From NCBI GenBank assembly GCA_014382645.1, contig JACNJI010000390.1, positions 1-6,214 on the forward strand: 6,214 nt of DNA, given 5' to 3'. The first letter of the stretch is position 1. Every line of letters begins with the position of its first letter. The position numbers and the translations under genes are program-made. Source of the DNA: Verrucomicrobiota bacterium (GTDB lineage Bacteria; Verrucomicrobiota; Verrucomicrobiia; Opitutales; Seribacteraceae). This document shows positions 1-6,214 of the stretch, in pieces. The notes under the pieces were generated by a model. That model searched no databases. It saw nothing but the letters and a program-made list of their open reading frames with translations, and was not told the origin of the DNA.

Positions 1-522
1 GGGCCTAGGCGTGGCGGCCACGGCAGAGGAATCGACGACAACGGTACCGGTGAGGGCGGCGACGGCGGCAGTCTCCCCTCCTCCACCAATTATTTGGACG
101 CCAAGATCACGCAGCATTGCCAAAAACTCTTCAGTACCCTCAATCAGAGCGGCGAGAGCGTCCCCTGGGAAATTTCGGGCGTTACGGTTTACGGTACTCG
201 AAATAACGATGCGGTCGAGGGCACCGATGCATGCGAGATCGTCTACGTTCATGACGATGCTGTCTTGAGCGATACCCCGAAAGACGTCGGGATCACCTGT
301 TTCTCGATAGTGAAGGTATCCAAGAATGGATTTTGTGCCGGCGCCGTCCGAATGTATAACGCAACAAGAATCGGGATTTCCTGTTAGCGAATCTTCGGTA
401 ACCTTGCAAAATGCTCCCGGGAAGAGACCGTGATCCAATTTGTCCACAACTGCATGAACCTCAGCCTTTGACGAGGAAACACCGCGTTGCGAATATCGAT
501 CTTCAGCAGGTGATTGTGACAT
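1..522 (-). CDS. purM: Phosphoribosylformylglycinamidine cyclo-ligase (AIR synthetase), N-terminal part, cut by left edge
   Basis: PurM closes the imidazole ring of AIR from FGAM using ATP, the fifth step of cytosolic purine synthesis. Only the first 174 codons are present; the frame is open to base 1 and the stop lies outside. What I see: [10 protein letters not shown] at residues 10-19, HSDGAGTKS at 57-65 (the family's DGxGTK nucleotide/substrate loop), [16 protein letters not shown] at 86-101 (the conserved D-x5-N/D-D-L-x3-GA element), and GGGGET at 146-151. From family knowledge this is the roughly 390-residue form typical of Bacteroidota, so a little under half is visible. The ATG at 522 is chosen because the conserved RxxxRGVS block follows at once and no better start lies upstream. 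Its leader is A-rich with no Shine-Dalgarno. It sits 45 bases after the reductase stop with no visible terminator. Odd: just after GGET the usual acidic positions read as alanine (AAVAA), close to the edge. The reading as a PurM-family protein is firm; exact subfamily less so. Confidence 0.9.
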   Translation of the reverse strand, partial: MSQSPAEDRYSQRGVSSSKAEVHAVVDKLDHGLFPGAFCKVTEDSLTGNPDSCCVIHSDGAGTKSILGYLHYRETGDPDVFRGIAQDSIVMNVDDLACIGALDRIVISSTVNRNARNFPGDALAALIEGTEEFLAMLRDLGVQIIGGGGETAAVAALTGTVVVDSSAVAATPRP

Positions 523-567
523 AGCCGTAGATTTTTTCTTTTTGAAGGAGGAGTGAAAGAATAAACA

Positions 568-1110
568 TTATAGTTTGCCAAGGGCTTTACAGTATTCAGC
601 GAAACTCTTGGCTTGTTCACGAATTCGCTTTCCATAATCACTTTCGCCTAATCCACCCGATTGCTTCATGACCGACTCAACGTCAGGGATAAAAACGCGG
701 CGAGGAAAGTTTAGGGCGTTACGATAGCCAAACACTTGTTGCAAGTGCTCGACAGGGCGAAGGCCACCGAACTGTCCAGCTGAAATTCCAATGTAGCTGA
801 CGGGACGATCTTCAAAGCTTTCGGGGAAAGGTAGCATGTCGATGAAAAGCTTAAGCGCCCCGGACATGCTTCCATTGTATTCGGGGGTAATGACAAAAAG
901 ACCGGACGATGCAAGAATCTGCTCCGTAAACTCGACGACGCGAGGAGGTTTTTCGACATATGCGTTCGGCGAAAAAGTTTCGGGTGGTAGATCTGCAATG
1001 TCCAGAACACGGTTATTGATGCCAAGTTCGTCATAGACTTTGGCGACAAAGGCGGCAACTTGAGCAGAAACACTTCCGGAGCGATTGGTCCCAACGATAA
1101 TAGTGATCAT
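568..1110 (-). CDS. NAD(P)H-dependent FMN reductase-like flavoprotein (flavodoxin fold)
   Basis: A complete 180-residue protein of the NADPH-dependent FMN reductase family, whose members (chromate, quinone and azo reductases, SsuE-like enzymes) bind FMN and pass electrons from NAD(P)H to small acceptors in the cytosol. What I see: an N-terminal beta strand running into GTNRSGSVSAQVA (residues 7-19), the FMN phosphate-binding loop; PEYNGSMSGALKLFID (76-91), the family signature that contacts the isoalloxazine and the dimer partner; and ISAGQFGGLRPVEHLQQVF (109-127), matching the later glycine-rich loop. Length is normal for the family and there is no signal peptide or membrane segment. The ATG at 1110 overlaps the thrH stop by four bases (ATGA) and lies directly before the FMN loop strand, so the start is secure; translation is probably coupled to thrH. 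The true substrate cannot be told from sequence. Its link to the neighbouring nitrogen and amino acid genes is unexplained. Confidence 0.88.
   Translation of the reverse strand: MITIIVGTNRSGSVSAQVAAFVAKVYDELGINNRVLDIADLPPETFSPNAYVEKPPRVVEFTEQILASSGLFVITPEYNGSMSGALKLFIDMLPFPESFEDRPVSYIGISAGQFGGLRPVEHLQQVFGYRNALNFPRRVFIPDVESVMKQSGGLGESDYGKRIREQAKSFAEYCKALGKL
1107..1110 (-). promoter_or_regulatory. ATGA start-stop overlap, probable translational coupling of thrH and the reductase
   Basis: On the minus strand the reductase ATG (1110-1108) shares bases with the thrH TGA (1109-1107). No Shine-Dalgarno-like sequence precedes this ATG; the nearest purines are GAAGA some 10-15 bases upstream. Overlaps of this kind commonly let a terminating ribosome restart on the next gene. 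The overlap itself is seen directly; coupling is inferred. Confidence 0.65.
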
Positions 1111-1709
1111 GATGAACAGTCTTCTATGAGGCTAAGAAGTTCATGGTGTTCTTTAGCAATTGGAACTTCTGGATAGTCCGCGGCAAGAGAGTGAGGCGGA
1201 CGAAAGAAAATACAGTGCTCGGCGGTCTTCAGCATACCGAGGTCGTTGTAGCTGTCGCCGCCGGCAATAACTTCGAAGTTAAGCTTTTGCAGATATTGTA
1301 CGGTCTTTCTCTTGTGGTCGGCGATCCGAAGGCAGTAATCGGAGATGGTTCCGTCGTCCTCGACTTCGAGTTCATGGCAAAAAAGCGTGGGATATCCAAG
1401 CTGCTTCATGAGAGGGTTAGCAAATTCACGAAAAGTGTCCGAGAGAATGACTAGTTCGTGGGTCGAGCGAAGTTTGTCGAGAAATTCGACTGCACCTGGC
1501 AAAGGGCTTAAAGTCTCAATCACCTCTTGAATTTGATTCAGAGTGAAACCATGCTCGGCCAGAATATCTAACCGGTAACGCATAAGCGCATCGTAATCCG
1601 GTTCGTCTCGAGTGGTACGCTTAAGAGCTTCTACCCCTACTTTTTCGGCAAATGCTATCCAAATTTCGGGAACAAGCACTCCTTCGAGGTCAAGACATAC
1701 AACCTGCAT
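1107..1709 (-). CDS. thrH: Phosphoserine phosphatase / phosphoserine:homoserine phosphotransferase ThrH
   Basis: A complete 200-residue HAD-superfamily enzyme. The Pseudomonas aeruginosa homologue dephosphorylates phosphoserine to serine and can pass the phosphate to homoserine, giving the phosphohomoserine that threonine synthase needs. What I see: DLEGVLVPEIWIAFAEK at residues 7-23 is nearly identical to my recollection of that protein; D7 is the nucleophile, and the second motif I acid is Glu (E9) rather than Asp, as in ThrH. Motif II is S90 in VILSDT (87-92), motif III probably the lysine in DHKRK (131-135), and motif IV GGDSYND (150-156, D152 and D156). The alpha-helical cap lies between, about residues 15-75. 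Length matches the family. The start at 1709 gives the expected beta strand MQVVCLDLEG; it is 13 bases after the gltD stop, with only a weak AGG close to the ATG. Plain SerB is unlikely, because its motif I is DxDxT. Identification is firm; which activity matters in the cell is inferred. Confidence 0.95.
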   Translation of the reverse strand: MQVVCLDLEGVLVPEIWIAFAEKVGVEALKRTTRDEPDYDALMRYRLDILAEHGFTLNQIQEVIETLSPLPGAVEFLDKLRSTHELVILSDTFREFANPLMKQLGYPTLFCHELEVEDDGTISDYCLRIADHKRKTVQYLQKLNFEVIAGGDSYNDLGMLKTAEHCIFFRPPHSLAADYPEVPIAKEHHELLSLIEDCSS

Positions 1710-1722
1710 GACCTATAATTGT

Positions 1723-3204
1723 TCAGGGAAGGGAAGTTTCACCCATGAGGTAACGGTCGCATTCTCTCGCCGCTTCACGTCCCTCGTTGATCGCCCAAAC
1801 TACGAGGGATTGCCCACGGCGCATATCACCTGCTGCAAATACACCTTCCACGCTCGTTTCAAATTTACCATAATCCGCCCGCACATTGGAGCGATTGTCG
1901 CGCTCAAGATCGAGTTCCTCTACAATGGAGTCTTCGGGACCCAGAAAACCCATAGCAAGAAAGGCGAGCTGGGCAGGGATTTCCCGTTCACTTCCCTGAA
2001 TTTCCTGAGGAGCAAAGCGACCGTTTTCTTCTTTCCATCGAATATCGCAGATCAGGATTCCCCGGAGAGCACCGTTGTCATCGCCAAGAAACTTTTTGGT
2101 AGAAACAAGATATTGCCGAGGATCCTGACCGAAAACTGCCTTCGCTTCTTCTTGGCCATAGTCGAGAGCGTAAACTTTAGGCCATTCAGGCCAAGGGTTT
2201 CCTGCATCACGTTCGACTGGTGGCTTGGGCATGATTTCCAACTGCGAGATGCTGTTGCAACCGTGACGCATAGAGGTTCCCACGCAGTCGGTCCCGGTGT
2301 CGCCGCCGCCAATGACAACGACGTCCTTCCCTTTGGCTGCTTTCTCAAAAGCAGTTGCATCCTTCGCCTCTAGGAGACCTTGCGTATTGCGAGTAAGAAA
2401 CTGCATTGCAAAGTGGACGCCATCGAGGTCCCGACCTTCGACGGCAAGATCTCGGGGTTTGGTTGCGCCGCAGCACAGCACGACGGAGTCAAACTCATCT
2501 GTAAGTTGCTTGGCAGGAAGATCCTTACCGATTTCTATGGAGGTCTTGAAGTCAATGCCTTCTGCAGCCATGAGATCCACTCGTCGCTGAACGATAGATT
2601 TTTCGAGCTTCATGTTTGGAATACCGTACATCAAGAGTCCGCCAATTCGATCGTCACGTTCGAAGACGGTGACCGCGTGCCCAGCCTTATTGAGTTGATC
2701 GGCGGCAGCCAAACCAGCAGGGCCGGATCCGACAACCGCTACATTTTTTGTAGTTCGAATCTTGGGTGGACAGGGTGTTACCCAGCCTTCCTCAAAGCCT
2801 TTATCGATGATGGCGCACTCGATACTCTTGATCGCCACGGGAGGCTCGATCACAGCCAGCACGCAGGAGCCTTCACAAGGAGCAGGACAGACTCGACCCG
2901 TGAATTCGGGAAAATTGTTCGTTTTGTGAAGACGGTCAAGGGCTTCTCTCCATTTTCCCTTGTAAACGAGATCGTTCCACTCGGGGATTAGATTGTTGAT
3001 GGGACATCCACTTGCCATATTGTTTAGCACAATCCCAGTATGACAGTAGGGCGTTCCGCAGTCCATGCAGCGAGCACCTTGAGTAACGATCTTATCCTCC
3101 TCAAAATGCTCGTGGATTTCGTTCCAGTCCTTGATGCGTTCGAGAGGAGGCCGGTCGGGTATCGGTCGGCGTTCGTATTCTATGAATCCAGTGGCTTTAC
3201 CCAT
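1723..3204 (-). CDS. gltD: Glutamate synthase (NADPH) small (beta) subunit
   Basis: Complete 493-residue beta subunit of NADPH-glutamate synthase (GOGAT). It takes electrons from NADPH to FAD and passes them through iron-sulfur clusters to the FMN of the large subunit, which makes two glutamates from glutamine and 2-oxoglutarate. What I see: an N-terminal cysteine domain with CMDCGTPYC (C46, C49, C54) plus C67, and [10 protein letters not shown] (C106, C110, C114), providing ligands for [4Fe-4S] clusters; the FAD dinucleotide-binding loop [14 protein letters not shown] (155-168); the NADPH-binding loop [13 protein letters not shown] (295-307); and the closing FAD motif [11 protein letters not shown] (454-464). 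Domain order and length are typical of the bacterial subunit. The start at 3204 gives the family's MGKxxGFxEYxR opening; a second ATG five bases upstream is out of frame. It follows gltB after 46 bases and precedes thrH by 13. No Shine-Dalgarno is visible. All expected motifs are intact. Confidence 0.97.
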   Translation of the reverse strand: MGKATGFIEYERRPIPDRPPLERIKDWNEIHEHFEEDKIVTQGARCMDCGTPYCHTGIVLNNMASGCPINNLIPEWNDLVYKGKWREALDRLHKTNNFPEFTGRVCPAPCEGSCVLAVIEPPVAIKSIECAIIDKGFEEGWVTPCPPKIRTTKNVAVVGSGPAGLAAADQLNKAGHAVTVFERDDRIGGLLMYGIPNMKLEKSIVQRRVDLMAAEGIDFKTSIEIGKDLPAKQLTDEFDSVVLCCGATKPRDLAVEGRDLDGVHFAMQFLTRNTQGLLEAKDATAFEKAAKGKDVVVIGGGDTGTDCVGTSMRHGCNSISQLEIMPKPPVERDAGNPWPEWPKVYALDYGQEEAKAVFGQDPRQYLVSTKKFLGDDNGALRGILICDIRWKEENGRFAPQEIQGSEREIPAQLAFLAMGFLGPEDSIVEELDLERDNRSNVRADYGKFETSVEGVFAAGDMRRGQSLVVWAINEGREAARECDRYLMGETSLP

Positions 3205-3250
3205 AACATGAAAAAACTAAAGTTGAATGAACGGAGTTCGAGGCTCAGAA

Positions 3251-6214
3251 TTAGTGCCCGGCGGCGACATTTTCCTCGAACGCGGCTTGCACGGCTTCGT
3301 CGCCTTCGAGTCCGCGGTCCTCTGCCCGCTTCATGGCGTTAAGGACACGTTCAAAGTCTTCCGGCAAGACCTTGATGAATTTGTCGAGGAAGGCATTCCA
3401 ATCGGAGAGGATTGCTTGGCCGTGTACGGAAGCAGTGTAGTCGACATGACTTTCGATGCGGGCCCGGACGGCAGCGATTTCATCATCCTCGCATTCCATC
3501 AGCGGATAAACTTTCACCATTTCATGGTTCAGCCGCTTAGTTACGAAATCACCTTCCGTATCGAGAATGTATGCAACCCCGCCGGACATCCCTGCGCCAA
3601 AGTTGCGACCAGTCCGGCCGAGACAGATTACTCGACCACCGGTCATGTATTCACAACCGTGGTCACCAATACCTTCAACGACTGCATCCACACCAGAGTT
3701 ACGGACACAGAATCTTTCGCCGGCCACTCCGGAAATGTACGCTTCGCCGCCAGTGGCTCCATAAAAGCAAACATTCCCGATAATGATATTTTCATTCGCG
3801 ATGAATGTAGAGTCTGCCGTGGGTCTGACGATCACTTTGGCCCCCGAGAGTCCCTTGCCACAGTAATCGTTAGTGTCGCCCGAAACGGTAAATGTCATAC
3901 CATTTGGACAAAAGGCGGCAAGGCTTTGGCCCGCTGATCCTGTAAGATTGATTTTTATGGTGTCATCGGGCAAGCCGTCGTCGCCATAACGGCGAGAAAC
4001 TTCCGCACCGGTAAGGGTTCCGACAACGCGATCTGTATTCAGGACGGGTAGATCGATTTCAACTGGAGTTCCACTTTCCAATGCAGGGCTTGAACGTCGG
4101 AGAATCTCTCGATTGTCGAGTGCCATCTCCAGCTGATGGTCCTGCTTGATTTGGCTGTAAGTGCCGACTTCGGGACCGACCTCCGGTTTGTACAGTATTT
4201 TTGAGTAATCAAGGCCTTTGTGCTTTGCGGAAGCCGGTATCTTGCGCATCTGTAATTTATCGACTTGGCCGACCATCTCGTTTATCGAACGCATACCGAG
4301 CTTGGCCATAAGTTCACGCATTTCCTCAGCGACAAAGTTCATGAAGTGGACAACCGCCTCGGCTCCGCCGCGAAACTTTTCCCGTAGCAACGGATTCTGA
4401 GTGGCTATGCCGACGGGGCAAGTATTCTTATGGCAAGCCCTCATCATTAAGCAGCCCAAGGTGACAAGAGGAGCGGTTGCAAAACCAAATTCTTCCGCTC
4501 CAAGTAGGCATGCGACGGCAACATCGCGTCCGGTTTTTAGCTGACCATCGGTTTCTATCACAACTCGACTGCGAAGATCATTGAGAAGCAACGTCTGGTT
4601 CGTTTCTGCAAGTCCCAGTTCCCATGGTGCTCCGGCGTGTTGAATGGATGAGCGTGGGGAAGCTCCCGTCCCGCCATCGTATCCTGAAACAAGGATGACG
4701 TCTGCTTTGGCCTTGACTACGCCCGCCGCTATAGTTCCCACCCCTGCGGCAGAGACCAATTTCACATTGATTCGGGCTTTGTGGTTGGAATTCTTCAGAT
4801 CGAGGATGAGTTCGGCTAAATCCTCAATGGAATAAATGTCATGGTGGGGAGGTGGGGATATCAGTCCAACGCCCGGGGTGGTGCCTCGAGTCTTGGCAAT
4901 AGGCGGCAAAACCTTGTGACCAGGCAGTTCTCCGCCTTCTCCGGGTTTTGCACCTTGTACAATTTTAATTTGAATCTCGTCCGAGTTGACAAGGTAGAAA
5001 CTAGTAACTCCAAAGCGACCGCTCGCCACCTGTTTGATTGCCGAACGACGACTATCGCCATTCTCGTCGGCAAGGAAGCGATCCTTGTCTTCGCCGCCCT
5101 CTCCAGTGTTGGACTTCCCCCCCAGTCGGTTCATGGCTACGGCTAAAGTTTCGTGTGCTTCCTTTGATATTGAACCATAAGACATTGCCCCTGTCTTGAA
5201 TCTCTTCACGATTTCGCTAGCCGGCTCAACCTCATCTATTGGTATGGCCTTGGACTCCTCGAACTTAAATTCCATCAACCCACGCAACGTAAATGTCTCT
5301 CTGGACTGGTCGTTGATGGCATTGGAATATTCTTTGAAAACGGCAAAGTCGCCAAGTCGTGTAGCTTGCTGAAGCTTGTGTATCGTAACAGGGTTGAACA
5401 GGTGACGCTCGGCGTTCGCCCGCCACTGGTAGATGCCGCCGGGATCAAGTGGTGCGGACTTTTCATCCGGACGCGGCGCAAAGGCGTTTGCATGAAACGC
5501 ACGGGCATCCTCGGCAATTAGATCCATCCCAATGCCTTCAACCCGAGATGCGGTGTTCGTGAAGTATTTGTCGACGATTTCTTTGTTCAGACCGATAGCT
5601 TCGAAGATCTGTGCGCCTCGATAAGAGGCTACGGTCGATATACCCATTTTAGACATGGTCTTTACGACGCCATTGGTGTTTGCCTTAAGGAAATTTGATA
5701 CGGCTTTTTCCGGGTCGAGATCGATATCACCCTCTGAAATAAGGTGGCGTACTGTCTCGAGGGCTAGATAGGGATTAATTAGGTCTACGCCATAGCCGAG
5801 CAACAGGGCAAAATGATGAACTTCACGGGGTTCGCCTGATTCCAGAATAATTGAAACTTTTGTCCGTTTCCCATTCTCGATCAGGTGCTGGTGAAGACCG
5901 GAAACAGCCAACAATGAGGGGATGGCAGCTTTTTTCGGCCCGATTTCACGATCGGACAAAATTAAGAGGTTCGCCCCTTGATTGATGGCGGAATCACTGG
6001 CTGCGAATACTTGCTCTAAAGCTTTTTCCAAATCTGAACCTTCACTCTGAAATTCAGGTTGGAAGGTGATTGGAATAGTGGCGGTACCCAACCCACTCTC
6101 ATACAATTTTCGCAATTGTTTTACACCAACAGCATTTACTAATCGCAAGACGCATATTATAAATTCACCAACCGCCTCGCTATGTAGCTCATGACTCCCA
6201 TCACAACCACCCAC
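3251..6214 (-). CDS. gltB: Glutamate synthase large (alpha) subunit, 5' end cut by right edge
   Basis: C-terminal 987 codons of the GOGAT alpha subunit, which moves glutamine-derived ammonia onto 2-oxoglutarate to form glutamate in the cytosol. The full protein is about 1500 residues, so the class II amidotransferase domain with its N-terminal catalytic cysteine lies outside the window. Numbering from the edge: residues about 35-250 are the rest of the central domain (ILSDRE 85-90, [12 protein letters not shown] 131-142); about 320-660 are the FMN-binding synthase domain, with [12 protein letters not shown] (339-350), [12 protein letters not shown] (365-376), [12 protein letters not shown] (421-432) and [11 protein letters not shown] (510-520); C588, C594 and C599, spaced C-x5-C-x4-C, are the [3Fe-4S] ligands; about 710-900 hold the glycine-rich GXGXG beta-helix repeats. 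The frame is intact to the TAA at 3251-3253. gltD follows 46 bases downstream. The true start is not visible: the GTG at 6214 is simply the first codon of the window. Odd: the first 30 or so codons resemble the family poorly. Confidence 0.97.
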   Translation of the reverse strand: MGGCDGSHELHSEAVGEFIICVLRLVNAVGVKQLRKLYESGLGTATIPITFQPEFQSEGSDLEKALEQVFAASDSAINQGANLLILSDREIGPKKAAIPSLLAVSGLHQHLIENGKRTKVSIILESGEPREVHHFALLLGYGVDLINPYLALETVRHLISEGDIDLDPEKAVSNFLKANTNGVVKTMSKMGISTVASYRGAQIFEAIGLNKEIVDKYFTNTASRVEGIGMDLIAEDARAFHANAFAPRPDEKSAPLDPGGIYQWRANAERHLFNPVTIHKLQQATRLGDFAVFKEYSNAINDQSRETFTLRGLMEFKFEESKAIPIDEVEPASEIVKRFKTGAMSYGSISKEAHETLAVAMNRLGGKSNTGEGGEDKDRFLADENGDSRRSAIKQVASGRFGVTSFYLVNSDEIQIKIVQGAKPGEGGELPGHKVLPPIAKTRGTTPGVGLISPPPHHDIYSIEDLAELILDLKNSNHKARINVKLVSAAGVGTIAAGVVKAKADVILVSGYDGGTGASPRSSIQHAGAPWELGLAETNQTLLLNDLRSRVVIETDGQLKTGRDVAVACLLGAEEFGFATAPLVTLGCLMMRACHKNTCPVGIATQNPLLREKFRGGAEAVVHFMNFVAEEMRELMAKLGMRSINEMVGQVDKLQMRKIPASAKHKGLDYSKILYKPEVGPEVGTYSQIKQDHQLEMALDNREILRRSSPALESGTPVEIDLPVLNTDRVVGTLTGAEVSRRYGDDGLPDDTIKINLTGSAGQSLAAFCPNGMTFTVSGDTNDYCGKGLSGAKVIVRPTADSTFIANENIIIGNVCFYGATGGEAYISGVAGERFCVRNSGVDAVVEGIGDHGCEYMTGGRVICLGRTGRNFGAGMSGGVAYILDTEGDFVTKRLNHEMVKVYPLMECEDDEIAAVRARIESHVDYTASVHGQAILSDWNAFLDKFIKVLPEDFERVLNAMKRAEDRGLEGDEAVQAAFEENVAAGH

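Noticed and set aside
94..387. A 97-codon open frame on the plus strand at the left end
   Set aside because: The opposite strand here encodes clear PurM motifs without interruption, so this is the antisense shadow.
384..641. An 85-codon minus-strand frame spanning the reductase end, the spacer and the purM start
   Set aside because: It is in a different frame from both genes, whose conserved ends and starts are clear, and its translation looks like no protein family.
1121..1139. Inverted repeat CTTCT...AGAAG near the thrH stop
   Set aside because: A five base pair stem with a nine-base loop inside coding sequence and no following T run; consistent with chance.
1612..2373. A 253-codon open frame on the plus strand
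   Set aside because: It runs antisense across the end of gltD, the spacer and the start of thrH, both firmly identified. Its translation has no recognisable motif and it has no independent support.
2380..2991. A 203-codon open frame on the plus strand
   Set aside because: It lies wholly antisense to the FAD- and iron-sulfur-binding part of gltD; no motif of its own.
3205..3250. Possible terminator between gltB and gltD: short inverted pairs (GAAC/GTTC and AACT/AGTT) before a T6 run
   Set aside because: The stems are only four base pairs with very small loops and low stability, and gltB and gltD encode subunits of one enzyme, so a terminator is not expected.
3227..3937. A 236-codon open frame on the plus strand
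   Set aside because: It is antisense to the well conserved GXGXG region of gltB; its composition reflects that gene's codons and no family is recognisable.
6212..6214. GTG as a possible gltB start codon
   Set aside because: It is the first codon of the window and the family extends about 500 residues further upstream; no ATG occurs in frame in the edge region, so the gene is simply cut.

Overview
All five recognisable genes lie on the minus strand, tightly spaced and in one transcriptional direction. Reading from right to left they are gltB (3' two thirds, cut by the right edge), gltD, thrH, a small NAD(P)H-dependent FMN reductase-like flavoprotein gene, and purM (5' half, cut by the left edge). 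The gaps between them are 46, 13, -4 (ATGA overlap) and 45 bases. There is no intergenic stretch above 50 bases and no RNA gene, mobile element, repeat array or CRISPR. Nothing resembling a strong intrinsic terminator separates the genes, so the layout fits one operon or transcription unit, though no promoter is visible in the window.

The organism is a bacterium with roughly balanced base composition (about half G+C by eye). The PurM is of the type I associate with Bacteroidota and some relatives, opening with the [10 protein letters not shown] and HSDGAGTKS motifs rather than the Proteobacterial form. None of the four start codons visible has a convincing Shine-Dalgarno sequence, which fits Bacteroidota or other lineages that use few SD leaders, such as some Verrucomicrobiota. 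ThrH is best known from Pseudomonas but is found elsewhere. I would place it in the Bacteroidota/Verrucomicrobiota neighbourhood with low confidence.

Region by region: 1-522 holds the first 174 codons of purM (AIR synthetase, purine synthesis). Bases 568-1110 hold the flavodoxin-fold reductase. Bases 1107-1709 hold thrH (phosphoserine phosphatase / phosphoserine:homoserine phosphotransferase). Bases 1723-3204 hold gltD and 3251-6214 hold gltB, the small and large subunits of NADPH-dependent glutamate synthase.

Together the cluster concerns nitrogen assimilation and what glutamate feeds. GltBD makes glutamate, the amino donor for phosphoserine; ThrH uses phosphoserine to give serine and, by phosphate transfer, can supply phosphohomoserine for threonine; PurM acts in purine synthesis, which consumes glutamine and glycine. 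The role of the FMN reductase-like protein here is unknown.

This is mostly ordinary core metabolism; I see no new defence, mobile or otherwise undescribed system. The points worth a second look are the gltBD-thrH linkage, the thrH/reductase overlap, the purM type, and the loss of family resemblance at both extreme ends of the window, which may reflect poor sequence at contig edges.
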